From Devosia sp. FKR38 (GTDB lineage: Bacteria > Pseudomonadota > Alphaproteobacteria > Rhizobiales > Devosiaceae), in assembly GCF_005222805.1 (NCBI RefSeq), contig NZ_STGC01000005.1:1278456-1342455 (forward strand): 64,000 nt of DNA, written 5' to 3'. The position numbers and the translations under genes are program-made. This document shows positions 56,459 to 64,000 of this stretch, one piece after another. Under the pieces are notes generated by a model. It made no database searches, had not been told where the DNA came from, and was given only the letters and a program-made list of their open reading frames with translations. The first letter of the stretch is position 1. Every line of letters begins with the position of its first letter.

Positions 56459-57280
56459 GTGAGTGACACTGCCCGCCGGCCCATGGCCAAGACCAGCCTG
56501 AAATGGTCCATGATCGAGGAAAAGCTCTCGATCGGCGACACCTTCCGGCTGATTGCCGACCTCGGCTTTGATGGCGTGGAGCTTGATGCACCCAACGACC
56601 TGCCGCTGCACGGGGTGCTGGCCGGCCGCGATGCCACAGGCGTCGCCATTCCCGGCGTCATCAACTCCGCCCATTGGAAGACCCCGCTGACCGACCCTGA
56701 CCCGGCCGTGCGCGAGGCCTGCGTCGTCGCCAGCATCGAGGCGATGAAGCTGGCCAAGGCCTATGGCGCCCAGACCATGCTGCTGGTGCCCGGCGTGGTC
56801 AACGCCACCACCAGCTATGCCACCGCCTATGATCGCGCCGTGGAGGGCATCGACCGGCTGCTGCCGCACGCCGAGGAGATCGGCATCGCCATCGCATTGG
56901 AAAATGTCTGGAACAACTTCCTGCTCAGCCCGCTCGAAGCGGCCCATCTGATCGATGGTTTCGACAGCCCCAGCTTGGGCTGGTATTTCGACGTCGGCAA
57001 TGTGCTGCGCTATGGCCGCCCTGCTGATTGGATCGAGGCGCTGGGCAACCGGATCCTGCGCATCGACATCAAGGAATATAGCCTTAGCCGCATGAATGCG
57101 GAGGGCCCCTGGAAGGGCTTTGACGTGGCGCTCGGCGAGGGCGACATCGACTGGGCCGACGTCAATGCCGCCCTGGCCTCTGTAGGTTATTCCGGCTGGG
57201 TCTCGGTCGAGATGCCGGGCGGCGACCGCCAGCATCTCGCCGATCTCAAGCAGCGGCTGGACCGCATCGTCAGCCTCTGA
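56459..57280 (+). CDS. Sugar-phosphate isomerase/epimerase-like TIM-barrel protein (UlaE/hexulose type)
   Basis: A 273-aa AP-endonuclease-2 TIM barrel. Conserved features are ALENVWNNFLLSP with the first metal Glu, GWYFDVGNVLRYG with the Asp, RIDIKEY, and VEMPGGD with the last Glu. This pattern matches 'L-ribulose-5-phosphate 3-epimerase / hexulose-6-phosphate isomerase' relatives. GTG at 56459 gives the longest form; ATG 56483 (MAKTSL) is an alternative, neither with a strong site. Its 3' end overlaps that of the next, convergent, isomerase by 11 bases. Confidence 0.82.
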   Translation: MSDTARRPMAKTSLKWSMIEEKLSIGDTFRLIADLGFDGVELDAPNDLPLHGVLAGRDATGVAIPGVINSAHWKTPLTDPDPAVREACVVASIEAMKLAKAYGAQTMLLVPGVVNATTSYATAYDRAVEGIDRLLPHAEEIGIAIALENVWNNFLLSPLEAAHLIDGFDSPSLGWYFDVGNVLRYGRPADWIEALGNRILRIDIKEYSLSRMNAEGPWKGFDVALGEGDIDWADVNAALASVGYSGWVSVEMPGGDRQHLADLKQRLDRIVSL

Positions 57281-58157
57281 TCTCGGCCAAGAGGCGCCGG
57301 ATCGTATCAAGACCGGTTTCGCAGCCGAACAGCGTGGGCTCGTTGCCCTCATATTCCAGCGACAGGAAGCCATCGTAGCCCGAGGCCACGATGGCCTGCA
57401 TCAGCCCGCGCGCATTGAGATCGCCATAGCCAAACACCGACCCGCGGATGAACTGCCCGCCATGCGTCTTGAGCCAGCCAAGGCCCGGCTCGGTCTGGCG
57501 CACATAAAAATCCTTCACATGCACGAAGCTGGCCTGTGGCAGCGTGCGGCGGGTGGCGACGTCGGGATTGTCGTCCACGCACAGAAAATTGCCGACATCG
57601 ACCGTCAGCTTGAAGTTATCGCGGCCCACCGCATGATGCAGCCGCAACAGCCGCTCGGCCGAATTCATGAAGAAGCCGTGGTCCTCAACGCTCGTCACCA
57701 CGCCATAGCCCTGGGCGAAATCGGCAATCTCGGTGCAGGCCTCGACAATGCCGGCAAATTCCCGCTCGAACTCGGCCACATCAGTCAGCCGATAGGCCCA
57801 TGGCACCACATCGTGACGCAGGAACCCGGCACCCAGGCGGCTGCACAGTTCGACATGGCGCTTGACCGCCGCGATCTGTGCCGCGCGCTCGGCGGCTGAC
57901 CCGAGGAAGCTGGCGCCCATGCACAGGCCCGAGATCGGCACGCCCGTGCGCTCCACCGCCGCCTCGATGCGCGAGATCACCGCCGCGTCCTCAGTCAGGT
58001 CATAGCCGGCCTCGGTACCGGCAGCTGCAAAGCTGAAGGTCGCAATCTCGAGATGCTCTGCCTGATGGGTCACCAGCCAGTCGAACAGGCTCTCAACGGT
58101 CATGCTGCCATTGGCCAGCAGGGGGCGGAAACTATAGGAGGACAGGCCGATCTGCAT
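57270..58157 (-). CDS. Second sugar isomerase/epimerase-like TIM-barrel protein
   Basis: A 295-aa TIM barrel of the same superfamily, but clearly different from its neighbour. It has GLSSYSF at the N-terminus, TSVEDHGFF with the first Glu, KLTVDVGNF, FVHVKDFYVR with the metal His, and SLEYEGNEP with the last Glu. The 'HVKDFYVR' type occurs in enzymes acting on oxidised sugars or glycosides (recalled). ATG 58157 is chosen. It is divergent from the GMC oxidoreductase with 193 bases between. Confidence 0.82.
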   Translation of the reverse strand: MQIGLSSYSFRPLLANGSMTVESLFDWLVTHQAEHLEIATFSFAAAGTEAGYDLTEDAAVISRIEAAVERTGVPISGLCMGASFLGSAAERAAQIAAVKRHVELCSRLGAGFLRHDVVPWAYRLTDVAEFEREFAGIVEACTEIADFAQGYGVVTSVEDHGFFMNSAERLLRLHHAVGRDNFKLTVDVGNFLCVDDNPDVATRRTLPQASFVHVKDFYVRQTEPGLGWLKTHGGQFIRGSVFGYGDLNARGLMQAIVASGYDGFLSLEYEGNEPTLFGCETGLDTIRRLLAEIRG

Positions 58158-58350
58158 GGGTTGGTCTCCGCGGGAACAGCGATGGGGCGTTGTAGCGGCG
58201 ATCATGCCACAAATACCAATCTAGGCCACTGCTTTCCTGAGATTTTCCAGCAACCACCTGCAGAACAGTAACTTCGCGCCAAAGCCCATTGCCGGGCGCT
58301 CGGACCATTGATACCAATTAGATGCCACCTATCGAACCAGCGGATGCGCC
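58158..58350. promoter_or_regulatory. Divergent promoter region with ATACCAAT half-sites
   Basis: The 193 bases between the second isomerase and the GMC gene contain two copies of ATACCAAT (58213-58220 and 58311-58318), each followed within 8-10 bases by GCCAC. Such halves resemble operator arms of GntR- or LacI-type sugar regulators. No regulator of those families lies in the window. Confidence 0.35.
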
Positions 58351-59835
58351 ATGGCCCCCCTATCCAAAGACGTCGTCATCATCGGCAGCGGCCCTGCCGG
58401 CAGTGCCTATGCCCGGCTGATCCGCCGCGACTGGCCCGAGGCGCGCATCCTGATGGTCGAGGCCGGCCCGCAGATCCTGCCGCAGACCGGCGCACATCTG
58501 GACAATATCGCCGATCTCGAAGAGCGCGGCGCGCTTGAGGTGCTGGCCCAGGGCGGCGACCGCAGCCCGCGTACGCCGATCAACAAGGAAGAATGGGAAG
58601 CGCGCCGCGCCGGCGGCTTTGACGCCTCCCAGTTGCGCCGCTCAGGCCTGTTCATCGCCAATGACGCCGACCCCGCAGAGAACCTTTTCGCCGGCTTCTC
58701 GGCGGCCAATGTGGGCGGCATGGGCACCAAATGGTCCACCGGCACCCCGACCCCGTCGCGCGCCGAGCGCGTGCCCTTCATTGCCGCAGACGCGATGGAG
58801 GCCGCTATCGCCACTGCCGAAACCCTACTCGGCACCAACAAGGATCCGCGTGCGGGCGATCCCACCGCCATTGCGATGCGCGAGCGCCTGGGCGCCGTCT
58901 TCAACGCCGGTCGCACGCCCGACCGCTTCGTGCAGCCCATGCCGCTGGCCGCCACGCCCACGCCCGAAGGCCTGCGCTATCACGGCACCGACGTGGTGCT
59001 GGGCCCGATGGTCAACGAACCAGCCGAAAGCTTCACCATCCTGGCCGAAACCGCCTGCCGCCGCATCGTTCACGAGGGCGGCACGGTCACTGGGGTCGAG
59101 CTGGGCAAGCCGGGGTCAGACGAGACCTGGTTCGTCGCCGCTGGCACGGTGATCGTGGCCTGCGATTCGCTGCATTCTCCGCAGCTGCTCCATGCCTCCG
59201 GCATCCGCCCGGCGGCCCTGGGTCGCTATCTCAACGACCACTACATCATCTCCCAGATCTGCGAGCTGCAGACCGATGTGCCCATGCGAGCCATGAGCTG
59301 GATTCCGGCCGCCGATGACTTCCCGTTCTCGGTGACCATCGCCCCGGCGAGCCTGAACACCATGCCGCTGTCCCCCGATTTCACCGGCCAGCCGGTGGGC
59401 ATGGGCTTCTTCGTCCCCGGCGATATCAGCCCGGATAATCGCGTGGTGTTTGACGACAACCGGCTCGACTGGATGGGCCTGCCGGCCATTTCCATCCAAT
59501 GGCGCCAGTCCGACGGCGACAAGGCCCGGCTCGAGACTGCCAAGGCCAAGGCGCGCGGCATTGCCGAGATCATCGGCCGCCCTGCCCCCGGCTTTGCCAC
59601 CATCGTGCTCCCGGTGGGCAGCTCGCTGCACTACCAGGGCAGTATCCGCATGGGCGAGACCGATGACGGCACCAGCGTCTGCGACCGCAACAGCCGCGTC
59701 TGGGGCTTTGACAATCTCTATGTCGCCGGTAACGGCGTCATTCCCACCGTCACTGCCACCAATCCCACGCTCTATTCGCTGGCGCTGGCCAGCTTTGGCG
59801 CCGCACAGATCGCCCAGGCGCGCCGCACCCTCTGA
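58351..59835 (+). CDS. GMC-family FAD-dependent sugar oxidoreductase
   Basis: A 494-aa flavoprotein. The FAD-binding Rossmann motif is VVIIGSGPAGSAYARLI at residues 7-23. GGMGTKWSTGTPTPSR is near residue 130 and suits the pyranose-2-oxidase-like subgroup. The catalytic pair is His427 (SSLHYQGSIRMG) and Asn471 (TATNPTLYSLALA). No signal peptide is present, so it is cytoplasmic. It would oxidise a sugar hydroxyl, perhaps at C3 of a glycoside. The Gfo/Idh/MocA gene follows by 17 bases. Confidence 0.88.
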   Translation: MAPLSKDVVIIGSGPAGSAYARLIRRDWPEARILMVEAGPQILPQTGAHLDNIADLEERGALEVLAQGGDRSPRTPINKEEWEARRAGGFDASQLRRSGLFIANDADPAENLFAGFSAANVGGMGTKWSTGTPTPSRAERVPFIAADAMEAAIATAETLLGTNKDPRAGDPTAIAMRERLGAVFNAGRTPDRFVQPMPLAATPTPEGLRYHGTDVVLGPMVNEPAESFTILAETACRRIVHEGGTVTGVELGKPGSDETWFVAAGTVIVACDSLHSPQLLHASGIRPAALGRYLNDHYIISQICELQTDVPMRAMSWIPAADDFPFSVTIAPASLNTMPLSPDFTGQPVGMGFFVPGDISPDNRVVFDDNRLDWMGLPAISIQWRQSDGDKARLETAKAKARGIAEIIGRPAPGFATIVLPVGSSLHYQGSIRMGETDDGTSVCDRNSRVWGFDNLYVAGNGVIPTVTATNPTLYSLALASFGAAQIAQARRTL

Positions 59836-59852
59836 CCCCCAGGAGCAAGACA

Positions 59853-60911
59853 ATGACGCATTCCCCGCTCAAGGTTCTGGTGGTCGGCCTCGGCCAGATG
59901 GGCAAGAGCCACGCCATGGCCTATCACACCCATCCCGGCTTCGAGGTCGTTGGTCTGGTCAACCGCTCGACGCCCGCCCTGCCCGAGGCGCTCGCCGCCT
60001 ATCCTCTGCGCAGCGATTTCAGCGCCGCCCTGGCCGAGTTCAAGCCTGACCTCGTCTCGATCGCCACCCACACCAATACCCATGCCGACTATGCCGTGGC
60101 CGCCATCGAGGCCGGCGCCCACGTCTTTGTCGAAAAGCCGCTGGCGGCCACGGTCGAAGACGCCCGCCGCGTCGTCGCCGCAGCCGAAGCGCATCAGCGC
60201 AAGCTGGTGGTGGGCTATATCCTGCGCCACCACCCATCCTGGCTCAAGCTGATTGAAGAGGCGCGCGCCCTGGGCGGCCCCTATGTGTTCCGCATGAACC
60301 TCAACCAACAGTCGAGCGGCGCCGCCTGGGACATCCACCGCGCCATCATGCAGACCACCTCGCCCATCGTCGACTGCGGCGTGCATTATGTCGACGTCAT
60401 GTGCCAGATCACCGATGCCAAGCCGATCGAAGTGCGCGGCATGGGCGTGCAACTCGCGCAGGGCCTGCCCCAGGGCATGTACAACTACGGCCATTTCCAG
60501 GTGCTGTTCGATGATGGCGGCGTCGGCTGGTATGAGGCCGGCTGGGGCCCGATGATGTCGGAGACCGCCTTTTTCGTGAAGGACGTGATCTCGCCCAATG
60601 GCGCGGTGTCCATCGTCATGCAGGAAGGCGCGGCCTCGGCCGATATCAACGCCCATACGCAGACCTCGCGCATCCGCGTGCACCACGCCGCGCTTGACGC
60701 CAGCAACCAGCCGGCCCGCGCCGACGACTGGCTCGACATGCAGGGCGAGCCGGACCACCAGGGCCTGTGCGACCGCGAGCAGGATTTCGTCTATCGCGCC
60801 ATTACCGAGGACATGGACCTGACCCGCCACATGAGCGACGCCGTCACCTCGCTGCACATCTGCCTGGCCGCCGACGAAAGCGTGCGCAGCGGCCGGCCGG
60901 TAACCCTCTAG
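59853..60911 (+). CDS. Gfo/Idh/MocA family oxidoreductase
   Basis: A 352-aa NAD(P)-dependent sugar dehydrogenase. The nucleotide motif is VLVVGLGQMGKSHAMAY, the catalytic Lys is in VFVEKPLAAT, and the conserved active His is in DCGVHYVDVM. AGGAGCAAG lies 6 bases before the ATG. It is in one transcript with the GMC gene and could reduce the keto-sugar product or oxidise a related hydroxyl. The exact substrate is not predictable. Confidence 0.93.
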   Translation: MTHSPLKVLVVGLGQMGKSHAMAYHTHPGFEVVGLVNRSTPALPEALAAYPLRSDFSAALAEFKPDLVSIATHTNTHADYAVAAIEAGAHVFVEKPLAATVEDARRVVAAAEAHQRKLVVGYILRHHPSWLKLIEEARALGGPYVFRMNLNQQSSGAAWDIHRAIMQTTSPIVDCGVHYVDVMCQITDAKPIEVRGMGVQLAQGLPQGMYNYGHFQVLFDDGGVGWYEAGWGPMMSETAFFVKDVISPNGAVSIVMQEGAASADINAHTQTSRIRVHHAALDASNQPARADDWLDMQGEPDHQGLCDREQDFVYRAITEDMDLTRHMSDAVTSLHICLAADESVRSGRPVTL

Positions 60912-60918
60912 CTTGCGC

Positions 60919-61986
60919 TCAGCGGCGCGGCAGGGTCACCGTAAAGCTGGCGCCGCGCCCCGGCGCATTGTCCGCCTGCACTCGCCCGCCATGGGCGTGG
61001 ACGATGGCGCGGACCACCGACAGGCCCAGGCCGCTGCCGCCTTTGTCCCGCGCCCGCGAATCCTCGTCACGCCAGAACGGCTCGAAGGCCGACTGCATGG
61101 CTGCCGGCGAGAGCCCGGGACCGCTGTCAATGCAGCGCAGAATGGCAGTGTCGTGCTCCACCCTGGTGCTGATGTGCAGCGGCACGCCCGGCGCATAGCG
61201 CATGGCATTGTCGAGCAGCGCCAGTAGCACCTGGCGCAACCGGTCGGGATCGGCGCGCACCGGCGCCGGTCGCAGGTCGAGGTTTACCGATATGGCCTTG
61301 GCCTGCAGTGCCTCGGCTGACAGCTGCGTGGCCTCGCGGGCAATATCGGCCAGATCAATGTCGGTCACACTCAGCTGCATCATACCGGCATTGAACAGGC
61401 CCAGGGTCCGCAGGTCGTCCACGATCCGCGTCATGCCGTCGACCTGCGCGATCAGCAGTGCCACCAGACCGTCGTCCAGGGTGAACACCCCGTCGGCGAC
61501 GCCCTGCAGCCGCCCCTTGAGAATGGTCAGGGGCGTGCGCAGCTCATGGGCGGCAGCAGAGTTCGAATAGCGCAACTCTGCTTCTGCCCGTTCGAGCCGC
61601 TCAGCCATCTGGTTGAAATCCTCCACTAGCCGCGCCGACTCGCCGAAGCCATGCAGGCGCGGATTGGCGCGAGCGCTGAGATCGCCAGCGGCCACAGCGC
61701 GGATGGCTCGGGCCACTTCGAGCAGCGGCACCACAATGCGCTTGGACAGCCAGGTGCCGCCCCAGGCCGCCAACGGCACGGCAAACACCAGCGTCACTGC
61801 CAGATAGCCCCAGTCGATCCACGACCAGAGATTGTCGGTTTCCAGCAGAGAGGGAAAAAATCGCTGGACGACTTCCAGATAGGCCGGAAAAGCAAAATTG
61901 ACGACCAGCGTCACCACGGCCGCCAGGCCGGTGGCGATCAGAACGATCTGCAGCGCCGTGCTGACCCGCCTAGCCATGCGGTTCAT
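60919..61986 (-). CDS. Sensor histidine kinase, BaeS-like
   Basis: A 355-aa membrane kinase. Two transmembrane helices (about residues 12-34 and 60-79) enclose a short periplasmic loop of about 25 residues. A HAMP domain follows, then the phospho-acceptor His147 in NSAAAHELRTPLT. The ATPase domain has LLALLDNAMRYAP (N box), CIDSGPGLSP (G1), and GGSGLGLSVV (G2). The small sensor loop suggests detection in the membrane or near it. It overlaps the response-regulator gene; ATG 61977 is an alternative start. Confidence 0.9.
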   Translation of the reverse strand: MNRMARRVSTALQIVLIATGLAAVVTLVVNFAFPAYLEVVQRFFPSLLETDNLWSWIDWGYLAVTLVFAVPLAAWGGTWLSKRIVVPLLEVARAIRAVAAGDLSARANPRLHGFGESARLVEDFNQMAERLERAEAELRYSNSAAAHELRTPLTILKGRLQGVADGVFTLDDGLVALLIAQVDGMTRIVDDLRTLGLFNAGMMQLSVTDIDLADIAREATQLSAEALQAKAISVNLDLRPAPVRADPDRLRQVLLALLDNAMRYAPGVPLHISTRVEHDTAILRCIDSGPGLSPAAMQSAFEPFWRDEDSRARDKGGSGLGLSVVRAIVHAHGGRVQADNAPGRGASFTVTLPRR

Positions 61987-62653
61987 CCAGCCTGTAGCCG
62001 ACGCCGCGGACCCCGGTGATCAGGTTGGGCAGGCCGGCGGCGCCCAGCTTGCGGCGCAGATTGCTCATATGGCTGTCCACCGTGCGGTCCATGGCCTCGC
62101 CCTCTGGCAGACAGGCATCGATCAGCTCGCTGCGCTCAAACACCCGGTTGGGCGAGCGCACCATATGCTCGAGCAGCCGGTATTCGGTACGCGTCAATGC
62201 CAGCATGTCGTCGCCGACGCGCACCGTCATGGCATCGGTATCAATGCTCATCGCACCCAAGCGGCGGACGGTGCTGGCGCGGCCGCCCTGGGTGCGCCGC
62301 AGGATGGCCCGCGCTCGCGCGACTACCTCAAGCGGGCTGAACGGCTTGACCACATAGTCATCCGCCCCCAGCCGCAGCGCCTGCAGCTTGTCGAGATCTT
62401 CGGCCAGCGCGGTGACCATGATCACCGGCGTGTCATCCACGCGGCGCAGGGCGGCAAGGGTCTCGTAGCCATCCATCTTGGGCATTTTGACATCGAGCAC
62501 CACCAGATCGGGCTTGAGCCGATGATGGTGCGCCAGTCCTGTCAGCGGATCGGTCGCAGCGATGGTGCGAAAGCCGTCGCGCTCGAAATAGGCCTGCAGG
62601 ATCCGGACGATCTCGATATCGTCTTCGATGATGAGGATGAGCTGGTTGGTCAT
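61970..62653 (-). CDS. OmpR-type response regulator, BaeR-like
   Basis: A 227-aa regulator with an N-terminal receiver (acceptor Asp54 in VVLDVKMPKMDG) and a C-terminal winged-helix domain (TRTEYRLLEHMVRSPNRVFERSEL-type core, then VDSHMSNLRRKLG). The ATG at 62653 is chosen because AGGTGG lies 8 bases upstream. It is first in the pair with the kinase and lies 55 bases after the ABC exporter gene, which may be its target. Confidence 0.93.
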   Translation of the reverse strand: MTNQLILIIEDDIEIVRILQAYFERDGFRTIAATDPLTGLAHHHRLKPDLVVLDVKMPKMDGYETLAALRRVDDTPVIMVTALAEDLDKLQALRLGADDYVVKPFSPLEVVARARAILRRTQGGRASTVRRLGAMSIDTDAMTVRVGDDMLALTRTEYRLLEHMVRSPNRVFERSELIDACLPEGEAMDRTVDSHMSNLRRKLGAAGLPNLITGVRGVGYRLDEPHG

Positions 62654-62708
62654 GGTCATTGCCACCTATCAGAAGAATGCTTCAGGCGCATGGGGTGCTG
62701 CATCAGGC

Positions 62709-64000
62709 TCATCCAAGCCCGGCAAGGCTATGATAGCGACCGCCAGCGGCGACGAGCTGGTCATGGCGCCCTGTTTCCACAATACGCCCATGCTCCAGCA
62801 CGACGATCTGATCGGCCTGCCGCACTGTGGACAGGCGATGGGCAATCGAGACCACTGTTCGGTTGTGACCCGCCGCAAGAGCCGAGGATAGTGCCTTTTC
62901 GGTCTCTGGATCCAGCGCACTGGTCGCCTCGTCCAGCAGCAGGATACGCGACCCGCGCAGGATCGTCCGCGCCAGCGAAAGCCTTTGCCGCTCGCCGCCG
63001 GAGAACTGGTAGCCGCGCTCGCCCACCTCGGTGGCCAGCCCCCTCGGCAATGCAGCAACCTTGGCGCTCAGTTGGGCCATGTCCAGGGCGTAGTCGATAT
63101 CGGCCCCCGTCGCATCCGGTTTGGCAAAGCGAAGATTGTCTTCAATGCTGGCGTTCAGCAGGAACGGATCCTGCGTCACCACGCCGAGAATATGCGAAAG
63201 GGTTTCGAAGCTGAAAGCGCGCAGATCGAAGCCATCGATTGTGACGCGCCCGCTGTCGGGGTCGTAGAGGCGCGCCAGCAGATAACCCAGCGTGCTCTTG
63301 CCGGACCCCGTGCTGCCGACAATGGCGGTATGGCTGCCGGCCGGGATGGTCAGGCTGACATGATCCAACGTCGGCCCGTCGGACGCTTGGTAGAAGAATG
63401 ATACATCCTCAAACGCGATGTCGCCGCGAATGGCGTCGACGTCGACCGCGACCGGGCTGGCCGGCTCGGTGAGCGTCGGCTTGGTGTCGAGATAACCGAA
63501 GACCCGCGTCAGCAGTGCTCGCGCCTTGCGCAGTTCGATCCGGGCCTCGAACAACTCCAGCATCGGCCAGAGCAATTGCTCCTGTAGCGCGATCAGCGCC
63601 ACCAGTGTCCCAATGGACACGCCCAGACCCTGCGCCAGCATGATACCGCCGATCAGAAAGGTCAGCGCTGGCAGAATATCGAGCGCAAACATGATGATGG
63701 CGATCTCCCACTGACCTGCGGTATGCGAGCGCAGCTCAAGCCGCGCCACCTCGGACGAGGTCTGGCGAAAGATCTGCGCCAGATGGCGGGCCCGGCCCAT
63801 GGTGCGGGCCAGGATAAAGCCGCCGGCCGACAGCGATTCCGTGACCGTCGCCGACATATCGGCGATCCGGTCCTGCTGGGCGAAAGTGATGCGTTCACGC
63901 AGGCCCGCCACCCGGTTGTTGAGCCAGAGCAGCAGCGGCATGAATGCCAGCGAGGCCAGCGCCAGCCGCCAGTCGAGCAGGACCATTGCCACCACAGTGG
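62709..64000 (-). CDS. ABC exporter with fused membrane and ATPase domains (partial, N-terminus missing)
   Basis: The visible 430 codons contain the end of a membrane domain and a complete ATPase: Walker A VGSTGSGKSTLGYLL, Q-loop region GVVTQDPFLLNAS, signature FSGGERQRLSLART, Walker B ILLLDEATSALD, and switch VVSIAHRLST. The reading frame continues past base 64000, so the start and first helices are outside. It is a multidrug or lipid-type half-transporter. It is upstream of the two-component genes on the same strand. Confidence 0.92.
   Translation of the reverse strand, partial: TVVAMVLLDWRLALASLAFMPLLLWLNNRVAGLRERITFAQQDRIADMSATVTESLSAGGFILARTMGRARHLAQIFRQTSSEVARLELRSHTAGQWEIAIIMFALDILPALTFLIGGIMLAQGLGVSIGTLVALIALQEQLLWPMLELFEARIELRKARALLTRVFGYLDTKPTLTEPASPVAVDVDAIRGDIAFEDVSFFYQASDGPTLDHVSLTIPAGSHTAIVGSTGSGKSTLGYLLARLYDPDSGRVTIDGFDLRAFSFETLSHILGVVTQDPFLLNASIEDNLRFAKPDATGADIDYALDMAQLSAKVAALPRGLATEVGERGYQFSGGERQRLSLARTILRGSRILLLDEATSALDPETEKALSSALAAGHNRTVVSIAHRLSTVRQADQIVVLEHGRIVETGRHDQLVAAGGRYHSLAGLG

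Noticed and set aside
1..64000. tRNA or rRNA genes and mobile elements
   Set aside because: I read the gaps on both strands for tRNA T-loop and acceptor patterns and for transposase or integrase motifs in the proteins and saw none. A tRNAscan-SE and ISfinder run would be decisive.

Overview
The window is 64 kb of GC-rich, gene-dense bacterial chromosome. I read it as an alphaproteobacterium of the order Hyphomicrobiales. The reasons are the divK-pleD-rpmG neighbourhood, DUF3572 and DUF1467 proteins, a short prolyl-tRNA synthetase without an editing insert, RNase J with birA downstream of a 14-gene nuo operon, a pyrB-pyrC' pair, and small rhizobial-type outer-membrane beta-barrels. A Devosia-like genus is a guess. 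There is no rRNA, tRNA, CRISPR array, insertion sequence or prophage that I can see. The content is mostly core genome.

Layout. 1-4.1 kb: tail of a winged-helix regulator, a small conserved protein, then a gatC-GNAT-secreted protein-gatA operon and a degenerate metallo-beta-lactamase-like gene, all on the minus strand. 4.1-8.9 kb: ruvX, pyrB, pyrC', plsY and dprA on the plus strand. 9-18.2 kb: an aldo/keto reductase and a dipeptidase (minus), and topA, a secreted deacetylase-like protein, rnr, a DUF983 membrane protein and rpmG (plus). 18.2-18.6 kb: a 400-base gap holding a predicted structured RNA with its own promoter and terminator. 18.6-20.4 kb: pleD and divK, the cyclic-di-GMP and cell-cycle pair. 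20.5-26.2 kb: a compact plus-strand run of DUF3572, dinB, ridA, a glycerophosphodiesterase, a FemAB-like acyltransferase, a fatty-acid hydroxylase/SDR fusion and a HIT protein. 26.2-33.3 kb: lolD, lolC/E, proS, DUF1467, rnj and birA (minus), with one plus-strand MmcQ gene preceded by an orphan terminator. 33.3-48.3 kb: complete nuoA-N for respiratory complex I. 48.9-51.4 kb: three tandem outer-membrane beta-barrel genes. 51.6-56.4 kb: a secreted MsrA, a TesA-like lipase and a YbbA/YbbP-type ABC transporter. 56.5-60.9 kb: an accessory sugar-oxidation cluster of two TIM-barrel isomerases, a GMC flavoprotein and a Gfo/Idh/MocA oxidoreductase. 60.9-64 kb: a two-component system and the C-terminal part of an ABC exporter.

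The most interesting items are: (1) the structured RNA between rpmG and pleD, with three strong hairpins between a sigma70-like promoter and a bidirectional terminator; (2) the sugar-oxidation cluster, whose gene families match those used for C3 oxidation and cleavage of glycosides but without the usual small partner subunit; (3) the orphan terminator and possible leader ORF ahead of the MmcQ gene; (4) the hydroxylase-SDR fusion; and (5) the duplicated outer-membrane protein units with matching 3' hairpins and a set of 21-bp-spaced repeats. None of these is proven here; each needs the stated comparison or experiment.
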